DNA from: CAIWHR01 sp963726765
GTDB taxonomy: Bacteria > Pseudomonadota > Gammaproteobacteria > Burkholderiales > Casimicrobiaceae
Assembly (NCBI GenBank): GCA_963726765.1
Contig: CAVSDH010000011.1
Location: forward strand, 62,001 to 126,000
Length of the DNA stretch: 64,000 bases
Direction of reading: 5' to 3'
The notes beneath the pieces are model-generated. The model saw nothing but the letters and a program-made list of their open reading frames with translations. It ran no database searches and had not been told where the DNA came from. Numbering within the stretch: the stretch's first letter is position 1; the number at the start of each line of letters is the position of its first letter. Below are positions 46,786 to 55,888 of the stretch, piece after piece. Made by a program: the position numbers and the translations under genes.

Positions 46786-47544
46786 TCACTCCATCTTGAA
46801 GCCGCCATCGACACTGAAGACCTGTCCGGTCACGTAATCCGCATACGCGGAGGAGAGGAACCAGACAGCGTACGCAACTTCCTCCGGCCGGCCAAAGCGC
46901 CGGAGCAGGATTCGCGCTTTGACGTCGTCGCCCGCCATCTCGCGCACGGCTGCCGACATTTCCGTTTCGATCACGCCGGGCGCCACGCCGTTGACGTTGA
47001 TCTTGCGCGGCGCCAGTTCGACGGCGAGCGCGCGCGTGAACGCGTTGATTGCTCCCTTGCTCGCCGCGTAGTTGGTCTGGCCGCGACCGCCCTTCTCGCC
47101 GGAAACCGAGCTCAGGTTCACGATGCGCCCCGAGCGCTTTGCGATCATGTGCGGGACGACGGCGCGGGTGACGTTGAAGACGCCCGTCACGTTGGTGTCG
47201 AGCACGTCGGCGACGTCGGCATCGTCGAAAGCGGCGAGCGGGTTGTCGCGGATCACGCCGGCATTGTTGACGAGGACGTCGACGCCGCCGCGGCGCTCGA
47301 CCACGCGCTCCACCGCCGCCGCGCAGGCCTGCGAGTCGCGAACGTCGACCTGGTCCGCGGTAACCGCGCGGCCGGCGGCGCGCGCGGCGGCGACCACTTC
47401 GTCGGCCGCGGCGGCGTCGCTGCGAAAGAAGAACGTCACGTCGGCGCCCTCGGCGGCGAACAGGTCGACGATCGCGCGCCCGATGCCGCGGCTGCCGCCG
47501 GTGACGATCGCGGTCTTGCCCACGAGTCCGGCGTCAGGCTTCAT
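46786..47544 (-). CDS. fabG: 3-oxoacyl-ACP reductase, FabG type
   Basis: A 252-residue short-chain dehydrogenase: cofactor loop TGGSRGIGRAI, NNAG, catalytic SSVSGEKGG and YAASK (Tyr-x3-Lys) and the C-terminal VTGQVFSVDGGF of FabG. It would reduce the 3-ketoacyl-ACP made by the adjacent KS. Symbol given by family; this is probably not the only FabG in the cell. It ends overlapping the region just upstream of the ACP start. Confidence 0.88.
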   Translation of the reverse strand: MKPDAGLVGKTAIVTGGSRGIGRAIVDLFAAEGADVTFFFRSDAAAADEVVAAARAAGRAVTADQVDVRDSQACAAAVERVVERRGGVDVLVNNAGVIRDNPLAAFDDADVADVLDTNVTGVFNVTRAVVPHMIAKRSGRIVNLSSVSGEKGGRGQTNYAASKGAINAFTRALAVELAPRKINVNGVAPGVIETEMSAAVREMAGDDVKARILLRRFGRPEEVAYAVWFLSSAYADYVTGQVFSVDGGFKME

Positions 47545-47663
47545 CGTCGCCCGGCCGTCCCAAGGGACCGACTCCGCCCCCTCGGGGGGGCGAGCGCCGG
47601 GCCTGGTCCCGCGAAGCGGGATGCGGCGAAGCCGCGCAAGGCGAGCGAGGAGGCAATTTCATG
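47545..47663. repeat. Intergenic GC-rich palindromic element (Burkholderiales type)
   Basis: The fabG/fabL spacer contains CCCAAGGG, CCCCCTCGGGGGGGCGAG, and a hairpin GGTCCCGCGAAGCGGGATGCGG-like run at about 47604-47630. Similar CCCTCGGGGGG/CCTTGGGG elements are common between genes in Burkholderiales. It interrupts the otherwise tight operon but has no T-tract, so it need not terminate transcription. Confidence 0.6.
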
Positions 47664-48419
47664 CTAGCCGGAAATCGCGAAGCCGCCGTCGACGACCAGC
47701 GTGTGACCGTTGATCATTGCCGCCTCGGGAAGGCAGAGGAGATAGACGGCGCCGGCGACGTCCTGCGTCGTGAGCACCGGGCCGGCCGGCGTGCGGCGCG
47801 CGAAATCGGCGAGCAGCTCCTCGCGATTCGCGAAGTAGGAGAGCGCATCGGTGTCGACGACGCCGGCGCTGACGACATTGACGCGAATGCCGCGCGGCCC
47901 CAGTTCCTGCGCGAGCGCCCGGGCGAGCGATTCCAGCGCCGCCTTCGACGCGCCGACGAATCCGTATCCCGGCATCGCGCGCGACGCCCCGAGACTCGAG
48001 ATCGCGACGATGCGGCCGCCCGCAGGCATGAGGTCCAGGCTCCGCTGCGCGAGCAGGTTGAGCGCGAGCGCGTTGGTCTCCATGCACCAGCGAAAATGCT
48101 TCAGCGTCATCTCGGTCGCCGGCTTCAGGACACCGGATGCAGCGTTGCTGACGACGATGTCGAGCCGATCGAATTCCCGGCGGAAGCCCGCGAACATCTC
48201 GTCGACGCTGTCGGGAATGCCGACGCTCGCCTGCAGCGCGCACGCGCGGCGCCCGAGGCCGCGGATTTCCGCGCAGAGCGCGGCGGCATCGTCGGCGCTG
48301 TTGTAGTAGTTCGCCGCGACGTCGCAGCCGGCGGCGGCGAGCTTGAGCGCGATCGCGCGGCCGATGCCGCGGGCAGCGCCCGTCACAAGCGCGACTTTTC
48401 CGGCAAGGGGCTCCGCCAT
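47664..48419 (-). CDS. fabL: FabL-type enoyl-ACP reductase (ENR III)
   Basis: A 251-residue short-chain dehydrogenase matching Bacillus FabL in telling places: VSNAASGVLKPATEM, ISSLGASR, the Tyr152-x6-Lys159 catalytic spacing (YGFVGASK; FabG has Tyr-x3-Lys), and GVVDTDALSYFANREELLADF...TPAGP. FabL reduces the enoyl-ACP double bond with NADPH. Its presence means that this pathway can complete the full elongation cycle and make saturated chains. The identification relies on recalled motifs of B. subtilis FabL. Confidence 0.82.
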   Translation of the reverse strand: MAEPLAGKVALVTGAARGIGRAIALKLAAAGCDVAANYYNSADDAAALCAEIRGLGRRACALQASVGIPDSVDEMFAGFRREFDRLDIVVSNAASGVLKPATEMTLKHFRWCMETNALALNLLAQRSLDLMPAGGRIVAISSLGASRAMPGYGFVGASKAALESLARALAQELGPRGIRVNVVSAGVVDTDALSYFANREELLADFARRTPAGPVLTTQDVAGAVYLLCLPEAAMINGHTLVVDGGFAISG

Positions 48420-48572
48420 GCGGTATCGGGTAGCTGGAAGTTGGTCGTCGTCGCCGGAATTCCGGGGCGACCCGCGGGCTGTCCGCCGGCCTCGGCACCC
48501 GGGGCCGCGACGGGAGAATTTTACCTCAACCGGGGATTTCCCCCGGACCGGGACCCCGACGGGTTCCCAACC

Positions 48573-49637
48573 TCAACCGGGCGGAAGCCCCCGGCGTGCG
48601 CGCACCAGGCGTTGGGCTTCGATCGCCCAATGCTTCTTGAGACCGAACCAGACGTCGGCCGCGAACATGACGTGCTCGTCCGGCCCGTCCGGCAGCGGCG
48701 CCAGCGCCGATGGATTGTCGGGAACGTACGCATCGATCCACGCGCGCATCGCGGGACTCTGCAGGAGATCCCGGGTCGCCGGCACGCTGACGTGCGCGTA
48801 TTCCGCCGGGAGCCAGGTATTCCGGACGACGGCGTTCCCGCTGGCGTGGAACGACTTCAGATCCTCGAACGCGGGCCCGTCGAGCGCCCACAGGTCGAAG
48901 CCGATCCGGTAGCCGACGAACTCGTCGACGGTGTCGGGAATCGTGCGCACGCGGTCGAGCACGATCCAGTGGTTGGGCAGCGCGAGCGCCCAGCCTCCCG
49001 TGCCCACGGTCGCGACGTAGCCGAGGCGGAGTCCCACGACGGGCTGCGGGCGCCCCGTGAGCGGATCGACGATCGTGGTCGCCGCCTCGAACTTCCCGGT
49101 CGTGGGGTTGAAGGGGTGGAGTTCCTTCGACCAGTCGCCTGCCAGTTCATGCAGCACCTTGATCGCCTGGATGCCACCCTGGCTGTGGCCGATCATCGTC
49201 GGTCGCACGCCCTCGCGCTCGTAGCACCAGGCGATGAGCCCGGCGATGTTCGGCGCGCTTTCGTAAGGACTGAGCGACCAGTCGTTTTCGTGCGGCGTCA
49301 GGATCCGCTCCTCCGGATACCCCATGCCGATGAGAAATGCGCCGAGCGACTCCATGGCGAGGTAGACGGGGTAGATGCCGCCGCGAATCAGGAAGATCCG
49401 CGGCGCCGGTGCCCTTGCCAGCGTGTCGCGGACGTCTGCGGCCGTGACTTTCTGCGGATCGAGCGCAAGGATGCGGTCCTCGAGTGCCCGGTCCATCGCT
49501 GCCGAGGCGAGGACATTGCCCGGGGCTGGCGCCGCGACCGCGGTGGCGCGAGGCGTTACCGGAGCCGTGGAACAGCCGCTGCCTGCGCCGATCGAGGCGG
49601 CGAGCAGAAGGATTGCGATGGTGCGACTTGAGGTCAT
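48573..49637 (-). CDS. Lipase-like alpha/beta hydrolase, probable lipoprotein
   Basis: A 354-residue exported hydrolase. The N-terminus (LLLAASIGAGSGC) looks like a lipoprotein signal with Cys22. The catalytic elbow is TMIGHSQGGIQAIKVL, with an IRGGIYPVYLAMESLG oxyanion-type loop before it. It is a paralogue of the gene at 50936-51937, sharing the PRIFLIRGG/PRIILISGS, MGYPxxRI and WIDxYxPD blocks. Its ATG overlaps the end of the condensation-fold acyltransferase gene (ATGA). Substrate unknown; a lipid is plausible. Confidence 0.8.
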   Translation of the reverse strand: MTSSRTIAILLLAASIGAGSGCSTAPVTPRATAVAAPAPGNVLASAAMDRALEDRILALDPQKVTAADVRDTLARAPAPRIFLIRGGIYPVYLAMESLGAFLIGMGYPEERILTPHENDWSLSPYESAPNIAGLIAWCYEREGVRPTMIGHSQGGIQAIKVLHELAGDWSKELHPFNPTTGKFEAATTIVDPLTGRPQPVVGLRLGYVATVGTGGWALALPNHWIVLDRVRTIPDTVDEFVGYRIGFDLWALDGPAFEDLKSFHASGNAVVRNTWLPAEYAHVSVPATRDLLQSPAMRAWIDAYVPDNPSALAPLPDGPDEHVMFAADVWFGLKKHWAIEAQRLVRARRGLPPG

Positions 49638-50925
49638 GCGTCGATCGCGTTGGCGCCGACATTGAGCGCGGCCGCTATTCTATCGATCTCTTCGGCCGAA
49701 TAGGCGGCCATTCGATAGGACAGTCCGAGGTGGATCTCGCCGCCCGCGGTCGTGGCGGCGACGATCAGAGGCGACGCGGGCCCGGTCGACACTGCGCGCA
49801 GATACTCGTCCGGCGGCGTCGTGTCGCTCGCTTCCCGCCATACCGCGTCGACGTCGAGCGGCGTGAGCCCCGCCCACGCGGGGTAGTTCTTGGCATCGAC
49901 ATTGCCGCGCTGCGCCGGTGAAAGCCGGGACCAGAGGCGCACCACGCCCGCGAGCGCGAGCAGCGTCTGCAGGTAGAGCTTTCGCCGCCGGACCCGCGCG
50001 GTCTCGCGATGGACGTCGAGGGCGAGCCGCTGCAGCGTGATGCCTTCGGGCACCGGGTGCGAGTAGCGGTACGAGCTCAGGAACTGGCCGAACGAATGAC
50101 GAAGATTCGATACCGAAATCGCGTCGGATGTTGATGATCCACGCAATGCCGATCTCGCGCCGCCTCGCTTCATGCCGCGCATCGCCGGCGATCGGCGCGA
50201 TCGCCAGCATGAGCAGCGCGATCATGAGGTCGGCGCGCGTGACGCCCCACGCACGCGCCGCGCGCGCGATGGCGGCGACACCGGATTTTCCGATCCGCTG
50301 CGATCGCGAACGCGATGCGGCGGTCGCCGCCACGCGGGTAACGCGGCCGCATCGAGCGTCGCGCATTCGCCATGGCCCCGGGGATCGCCGCCATTCCCGC
50401 GAGAACGTAACCTGCGTTGCGCAGAAGCACGGGGCGACATGTCTTCGGGTAGAGCGAAGGGGCCGGTCCCGCCGGTATCGCGCCGGCGTGGCAACGGAGA
50501 ATGTCCGCCAGCAATTCGACGATGGAATCTCCGCCGGCGACGACATGGTCGTAAGCGACGCCGAAATGGAAGAACGTTCCACCGTCGACTGCGAAGAAGC
50601 GGAACGGATCGGTCGAGCCCTCGGAGGCAAACCGCAGGTTGACCCCGCGTTCCATCGCGGCGCGAAGCGCCTCCCGCCGCTCGTCTCCGCCGGGGAGCAC
50701 TTCGAGCACCGTATGCGGCGCACCTCCCGAATATTCGTAGCACCGGCCCCGGGCGTCGAGAACGAATCCCGTCATTCCGCGGACGGCGAAGACGGCGTCG
50801 ATGGCGTTCGTCAGGCGCGATGCGTCGAGCGGTGCGTCGACACGCACGACGTGCACCGCGTTATACGGATGCAGCTCGCGCCAGCGCAGCATCGTCGCCT
50901 GGAAGACGTTCAGCCGGCCCTTCAT
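49634..50925 (-). pseudogene. Condensation-fold acyltransferase (wax-ester/alcohol acyltransferase-like), two frameshifts
   Basis: Three successive frames from ATG 50925 encode one 430-residue protein. Frame 1 has LRWRELHPYNAVHVVRVDAPLD and AYDHVVAGGDSIVELLADIL, a condensation-type His motif in which the usual HxxxDG aspartate is replaced by Gly. Frame 2 has WGVTRADLMIALLMLAIAP and EIGIAWIINIRRDFG. Frame 3 has HSFGQFLSSYRYSHPVPEG and the C-terminus. Shifts are near 50330 and 50105; the length is two bases over a multiple of three, so both are +1. Such proteins transfer acyl groups to alcohols or other lipids. Confidence 0.7.
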
Positions 50926-50935
50926 TGGCGTTCCG

Positions 50936-51937
50936 TCAGCGGGCGACCGACTGCGCCGCTCTGCACCAGTGCGTGGCGACGCTGTGCCAGATGTCGGCTG
51001 CGTGCAGGAGGTTCGTCGCGTCGACCTCCGCGTCGGGAGGCAACAGTGCCGCGTCCGGCCGATAGCCGTCGATCCACGCCCTCGTGGCGGCGCCCGCCGC
51101 GAGATGCTCCGTCCGCGGCAGGTCGACGTGCCGGTACTTCGCCGGCAGCGTGACGTTGCGCACGTGCGCCGATCCCGTCGCCGCATAGGCCGGCGCGCCT
51201 GGAAACGTGCCGGCAATCGCATCCCACTCGATCACGAATCCGGTGAAATCGTCGACGGTGTCGGGGACGTCGTGCAGCTTCCCGAGCATCGTCCACTGCC
51301 CGAGGATGACGCGCGGCAGCATGCCCGTGGCGAGCGTGGCCACATAGGGGACCTTCAGTCCGACCACGGACCGGTCGCGGCCGCTGGAGGGATCTTCGAT
51401 GGTGTCGCGCGGAAGCGCTTCCCCGGTGAGCGCATCCACTACGCGGACCCGGCTCGCGAACGCACCGGCCAGCTCGTGCAGCGTGCGCATCGCCAGCATG
51501 CCGCCGCCGCTGAAGCCGATCACGAGCGGCATCATGCCGTCCCGCTCGTAGTGCCACGCGAGCACGCCCGCAAGTTCTGCGCTCGACAGGGAGCTCGAGT
51601 ACGACCACGCCCCGTCGGCCGGATTGCGAATGCGGTCCGCCGGATAGCCCATGGCCACGAGGAATCGCGCAAACGAATCCATCGTCACGAGATCGAAGCT
51701 CCCCGAGATCAGGATGATTCGCGGCGCCGAAGCGGGCACCAGCACGTCCCGGATGTCGGGGACCGACAGGCGATCGCAGTCGAGCGCTGCGAGCGCTTCG
51801 CGTCCCCCGTGCACGGAAGATGCAGTGGCGGGATCCAATCCCCGGCAGGAAAGCGGCAGCGCCACGAAAGCGGTCCACATGGCGATGGCCATCACCGCCG
51901 CGGTTCTTCGGCGGCGGCGGCGGGTACATGGGCGCAA
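50936..51937 (-). CDS. Lipase-like alpha/beta hydrolase, exported paralogue
   Basis: A 333-residue hydrolase paralogous to the one at 48573-49637. It has an arginine-rich N-terminus plus a hydrophobic signal (MAIAMWTAFVALPLSC), the nucleophile elbow VIGFSGGGMLAMRTL, and IILISGSFDLVTMDSF. ATG 51892 may be the true start, since residues 1-15 are very basic. It ends 10 bases before the acyltransferase gene, so the lipase-acyltransferase-lipase trio is one transcription unit. Confidence 0.78.
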   Translation of the reverse strand: MRPCTRRRRRRTAAVMAIAMWTAFVALPLSCRGLDPATASSVHGGREALAALDCDRLSVPDIRDVLVPASAPRIILISGSFDLVTMDSFARFLVAMGYPADRIRNPADGAWSYSSSLSSAELAGVLAWHYERDGMMPLVIGFSGGGMLAMRTLHELAGAFASRVRVVDALTGEALPRDTIEDPSSGRDRSVVGLKVPYVATLATGMLPRVILGQWTMLGKLHDVPDTVDDFTGFVIEWDAIAGTFPGAPAYAATGSAHVRNVTLPAKYRHVDLPRTEHLAAGAATRAWIDGYRPDAALLPPDAEVDATNLLHAADIWHSVATHWCRAAQSVAR

Positions 51938-51987
51938 AGGTGGGCGACAGGCGAATCATCGTGCTTCGCTGCGCGAAAGGGCGCGGC

Positions 51988-52608
51988 TTACGGTTCGTGC
52001 GCTCCGAAGCGAGGCAGGAAGCGCCCCGTGTGCACGACGTAGCGCGCGTAGGCTTCGCCGTGGCTCGCGAGCAGATGCCGCTCCTCGTTGCGGGCCTTGA
52101 CGTTGACCAGCACGATATGGACGAGTGCCAGCGCGATCATGGGCGGCGCAGGCAGGACGACGGCGGAGCACACGATGAGCAGGGCCTGATACGCGTAGAT
52201 CGGGTGCCGGATCCGCAGAAACGGACCGTCGGTGATGAGCTCGGTCTTCGTGTCGAGCGCGACGTCCATTCTCCAGTGCTTGCCCATGCGCACCCAGCAG
52301 CGCGCCGTCGCCGCGAAACACGCGATCGCGACGAGCGCGGCCAGCCAGCGCAGCACGGCCTCAACCGGCCCGTCGACGATGGGCAGCAGCCATCGCGCAT
52401 CGGTTTTTTGCAGCGCGATCCACGGCAGCGCGATCCAGGCCACGACGAGCGGAACCCACACGAGCCACATGACCCGTTCCTTCCGCTGCTGCGGAACGAG
52501 GCCGACGTCGTGCCGCGTCTTGTGGCGTACGCGGATGACCATGCGGCCGACGCCCAGCCAGTAAGCGGAGACGGTGGCTGCCAGGATCAGCAGGGGAATG
52601 TCGCGCAT
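51988..52608 (-). CDS. Isoprenylcysteine-methyltransferase-type membrane methyltransferase
   Basis: A 206-residue protein with about five membrane segments and the ICMT/PEMT signature LITDGPFLRIRHPIYAYQALL followed by EERHLLASHGEAYARYVVHTGRFLP. These enzymes O- or N-methylate lipids and small molecules with SAM inside the membrane; the substrate here is unknown. It starts the run of lipid genes that continues to 41595 and lies 120 bases downstream of the O-antigen ligase. Confidence 0.8.
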   Translation of the reverse strand: MRDIPLLILAATVSAYWLGVGRMVIRVRHKTRHDVGLVPQQRKERVMWLVWVPLVVAWIALPWIALQKTDARWLLPIVDGPVEAVLRWLAALVAIACFAATARCWVRMGKHWRMDVALDTKTELITDGPFLRIRHPIYAYQALLIVCSAVVLPAPPMIALALVHIVLVNVKARNEERHLLASHGEAYARYVVHTGRFLPRFGAHEP

Positions 52609-52728
52609 GGATGATGGCGCGGATTCGCGGCCGCAGGCACTCGGTGGACGGGCACGTCGATGAACGGGATCGGGGATGCGCGCGCCTTCCCCCAGCGCAC
52701 GCGACGCCGTCAGTATATCGCCCGGGCC

Positions 52729-53977
52729 TCAGCCCGAGAAGGCAGGTTGCGACTCGGGCGGGGCCGCATGCCTCGCTTCCTCCCGCGCCGCGGCTGCGCC
52801 GAGACCGGCGCCGGCGAGCGACCAGAACAGCAGCGCGTTCTGTCGCAGGAAAAAATCGTCGGTCAGGTTCTTGATGACCACCCCGGCGAGCAATGCCAGC
52901 CCTGCGGCGCCGATTGCGGCGGTGCCGGCGTCGGTGCTGCGCGCGACGCGCCGGAATGAGACGCCGACCTGGCCCAGCAACAGGAGGAAGGCAAGGAGGC
53001 CCGGGATGCCGGTTTCGAGCGCGCGATTGAGAAACGTGTTGTGTGCGTGCATCAGCAGCGGGTCGTTGAAATGCGCAATGAAGGCGTCGCGCGACGTCCA
53101 TTTGCCGATTCCGGCGCCGATCCACGGATTGTCGACGATCCGGGACGCAGCGTAGCGCCACAGGTCTCCTCGCGGATCGTCGGTCAGGAATTCCCACACG
53201 CCGGTCCCCGGGGCGGACAGCGCGATGCGCGACTCCGACGCGGTGAACACCTCGACCAGATGCCAGCGTGGCGACGAGCGCGCCGACGGCCAGCATCGAC
53301 GCCGTGCGAAAGCGCGAGTTCCAGTAGCGCATCGAGAACAGCGCGAAAATGGTGATCTCGGCCGCCGTGGCAATCCAGAACGCGCGGTTGAGCGTGAGGA
53401 AACCGGCGCCGAGGCAACCGGCGGCGATCGCGAGCGACCCGATGCGCGTGGCCGAGTGCGGTTCGGATCGCAGCGCAAAGAGCAGGAACACGGGCAGCAC
53501 CGTCACCAGGAACGTCGACACGGTCCCGACATCACCGTAGCGGCCGAGATCGAACCAGGGCTGGCCGGGGGCGAAGAGGGCGATCCCGAGGGCGAGCGCG
53601 ATCACCGTCGCGGCGACCAGCACCCGCCCGAGCCAGCGCGCGCCGTCGCCGCGGCGCGCAAGCGCATACCACGTCGCCCACGCGCCGAACGTGTAGAGCA
53701 CTTCGTTTCGGTACTCGTTCAGCGACACGATCGGGTCGCGCGCATACCAGACCGAAACGGCCGCCGCGATGATCCATGCCCACCAGCCGGTCTTCGCCGG
53801 CAGCAGGATCAGCTCGCGCCAGCCGCCCGCGAGGAACACCGCGAGCGCGGACATGCCGAGCAGGAACGAGCGAAGCGAGTTCAGGTGGTGAAACGGCAGC
53901 GTCGCGACGAACAGGCATGCGAGCGCCAGAGCGACCGACAAACCTCGGCGATGGTAAGACAGGGCGGGATCCGGCAT
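52729..53977 (-). pseudogene. O-antigen ligase-like membrane protein (WaaL/Wzy_C), frameshifted
   Basis: Two frames make one polytopic protein of about 415 residues. From ATG 53977 many hydrophobic segments lead to LNRAFWIATAAEITIFALFSM. Near 53273 the frame shifts and continues with HLVEVFTASESRIAL, WIGAGIGKW, LLMHAHNTFLNRALETGIPG (the Wzy_C motif) and further helices. Total length is one base over a multiple of three. WaaL attaches O-antigen to the lipid A-core; O-antigen polymerases share the fold, so the exact role is open. Confidence 0.78.
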
Positions 53978-54056
53978 CGTCGGCGTTGCGGGCAGGGAAA
54001 TCGTGGCCGACGCCGTCAGGAGCGCGGCTCGCCTGTCGCGATGATAACCGACGCGA

Positions 54057-55886
54057 TCAGTCGACGAGGCACAGCGCGGCGAGCTGGTCGAGCGATTCAT
54101 CGAGCAGCAGCAGCTGCAGAACCTGCTCGGCGATGGCGGCCCTCCCGCCTTGCCAGGCGCCGACGAACGCGTCGATGCGCGAAGCTTCCAGCAATCCGGC
54201 GGTCCGATGCGCGAGGCGGCGGCCGAGATCGGGCATCCGCGGAGCGAGATCGCGTTCCAGCCAGCCCGCGAGCGGAGGATTGAAGCCGCGCTTCTTGCGC
54301 GAGAAGGGATCGAGGTCGCCCATGGCGGTCATCGCGGGCGCGAGCAGCTTGCGCGGCGGCGCGGTGAACCGGATGTCGCGCGGCAGCGCCATCACGGCGC
54401 CCACGAACCGATGATCGAGAAACGGCGCGCGCATCTCGAGCCCGTGAGCCATCGTGCAGAGGTCGGCCTTGCGAAGTATGTAGTCGGGCAGGTAGTTGAG
54501 GCGATCGATCTCGAGCAGCGTCGGGAGATCCGCCGCCGTGGTGTCGGGCATCCGCCAGTAGTGGGAACGCGGGGCGGCGTCCGGCGCGAAGAACGCCCGC
54601 TCTCCGGGCGTGAAGCCCGAGAACCGCAGCACGTACGCCGCGCGCCAGTCGAGGCGCAGTTCCTCGACGGCGCGCCGCCACCCGCCGCCGCCGATGCGCG
54701 CGGGTGCGCGCAATCCCGGCAGCACGATGCCGCGCCGCCAGCGGGTGCGAAGATGCTTAGCGTAGCGCTTGTAGCCGCCGAAGAGCTCGTCTCCGCCGTC
54801 GCCGCCCAGCACCACCTTCACGTGGCGCGTCGTCTCGCGCGCGAGGTACCACGTCGGCACGCACGAGGGGTCGGCGAACGGCTCGTCGAGATCGGCGACG
54901 AGGCGCGCGAAGTCGTCGGCGATTCCGGTCGGAATCGTGACCGCGAGATTCGGGAAGCCCAGCCGGTCGGCGGCGGCGCGAGCGAGCGCGGATTCGTCGA
55001 ACGGCGTGCCGGGAAACGCGGCGGTGAAGCTCTGCAGCCGGTTGAAGCCCATCGCGGCGAGCCGGCATGCAATGGCCGAGGAATCGACACCGGAGGAGAG
55101 GAAGAGCCCCAGCGGACGATCGGCGACCGTGCGCATGCGGATCGCGGCGTCGAACGTCGGCAGCCAGGGCTCGGACGACGGTTCGGGGCGCCAGTATTCG
55201 CGCGTTTCGAGCTGGCCCGTCGCGAGGTCGTAGCGCAGCCAGTGCGCGGGGGGCAGCCGCCGCATGTCGTTGAAGATCGTCCTCGGCGCGGGAATGGTCC
55301 GATGCGCGAGATACGCATCGATGCCCTCCGCGGAAAATCCCCGCGTGTCGCGGGGCAGCCACGGAAGGAGGGCGCGCGTGGTCGACGCGAACGCGAACCC
55401 GTCGCCGCGATGCGCATAGACGACGGGCTTCAGGCCCAGCCGGTCGCGGATGACGTAGACCGCCCGCTGCCGGAGATCGAGGATCGCGATCGCGAACATG
55501 CCGCGCAGCCGGAGGACGAAGTCGATCCCCCAGTGCTCGTAGGCATGCAGGATGAACTCGGTATCCGAACGCGTGCGGAAATGGTGACCGGCAGCCTTCA
55601 AGGTCTCGGCGTCGGCGGCCCAGTCGTAGACTTCGCCGTTGTAGGAGATCCAGACGTCGCCCGCGGCGTTGTCCATCGGCTGGTCCGCCTCCGGTCGCGG
55701 ATCGATGATCGACAGACGTGTGTGCAGCAGCGCGTTCGGTGCCGCGGCGGCCGTCGGCTGCAGATCGCTCGTCCACATTCGCGCGTGCTCGGCGTCGGGA
55801 CCGCGCTGGCGCAACGCTGCCATCATTCGTTCGACGTGCGCGGGCGGCACCACGCGCTGTCCGAAGTAGCCGGCGATTCCGCACAC
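54057..55886 (-). CDS. Asparagine synthase-like glutamine amidotransferase
   Basis: A 609-residue AsnB-fold protein. GTG 55886 is followed directly by Cys2 (VCGIAGYFGQ), the glutaminase nucleophile after Met removal; the glutaminase domain has NALLHTRLSIIDPRPEADQP and SYNGEVYDW. The synthetase domain has the PP-loop LFLSSGVDSSAIACRL and GGDGGDELFGGYKRYAKHL. In polysaccharide loci such proteins often amidate sugar acids or transfer to other substrates rather than make asparagine. It follows the glycosyltransferase by two bases. Confidence 0.88.
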   Translation of the reverse strand: MCGIAGYFGQRVVPPAHVERMMAALRQRGPDAEHARMWTSDLQPTAAAAPNALLHTRLSIIDPRPEADQPMDNAAGDVWISYNGEVYDWAADAETLKAAGHHFRTRSDTEFILHAYEHWGIDFVLRLRGMFAIAILDLRQRAVYVIRDRLGLKPVVYAHRGDGFAFASTTRALLPWLPRDTRGFSAEGIDAYLAHRTIPAPRTIFNDMRRLPPAHWLRYDLATGQLETREYWRPEPSSEPWLPTFDAAIRMRTVADRPLGLFLSSGVDSSAIACRLAAMGFNRLQSFTAAFPGTPFDESALARAAADRLGFPNLAVTIPTGIADDFARLVADLDEPFADPSCVPTWYLARETTRHVKVVLGGDGGDELFGGYKRYAKHLRTRWRRGIVLPGLRAPARIGGGGWRRAVEELRLDWRAAYVLRFSGFTPGERAFFAPDAAPRSHYWRMPDTTAADLPTLLEIDRLNYLPDYILRKADLCTMAHGLEMRAPFLDHRFVGAVMALPRDIRFTAPPRKLLAPAMTAMGDLDPFSRKKRGFNPPLAGWLERDLAPRMPDLGRRLAHRTAGLLEASRIDAFVGAWQGGRAAIAEQVLQLLLLDESLDQLAALCLVD

Positions 55887-55888
55887 GA

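Noticed and set aside
47545..47663. Insertion sequence remnant between fabG and fabL
   Set aside because: No transposase-like translation or terminal inverted repeats; the palindromes match common Burkholderiales intergenic elements.
41595..48419. Aryl-polyene or dialkylresorcinol biosynthesis cluster
   Set aside because: KS/CLF-like pair and dehydratase fit partly, but there is no ammonia-lyase, AMP ligase or aromatic starter enzyme, and a FabL-type enoyl reductase would remove the conjugated double bonds.
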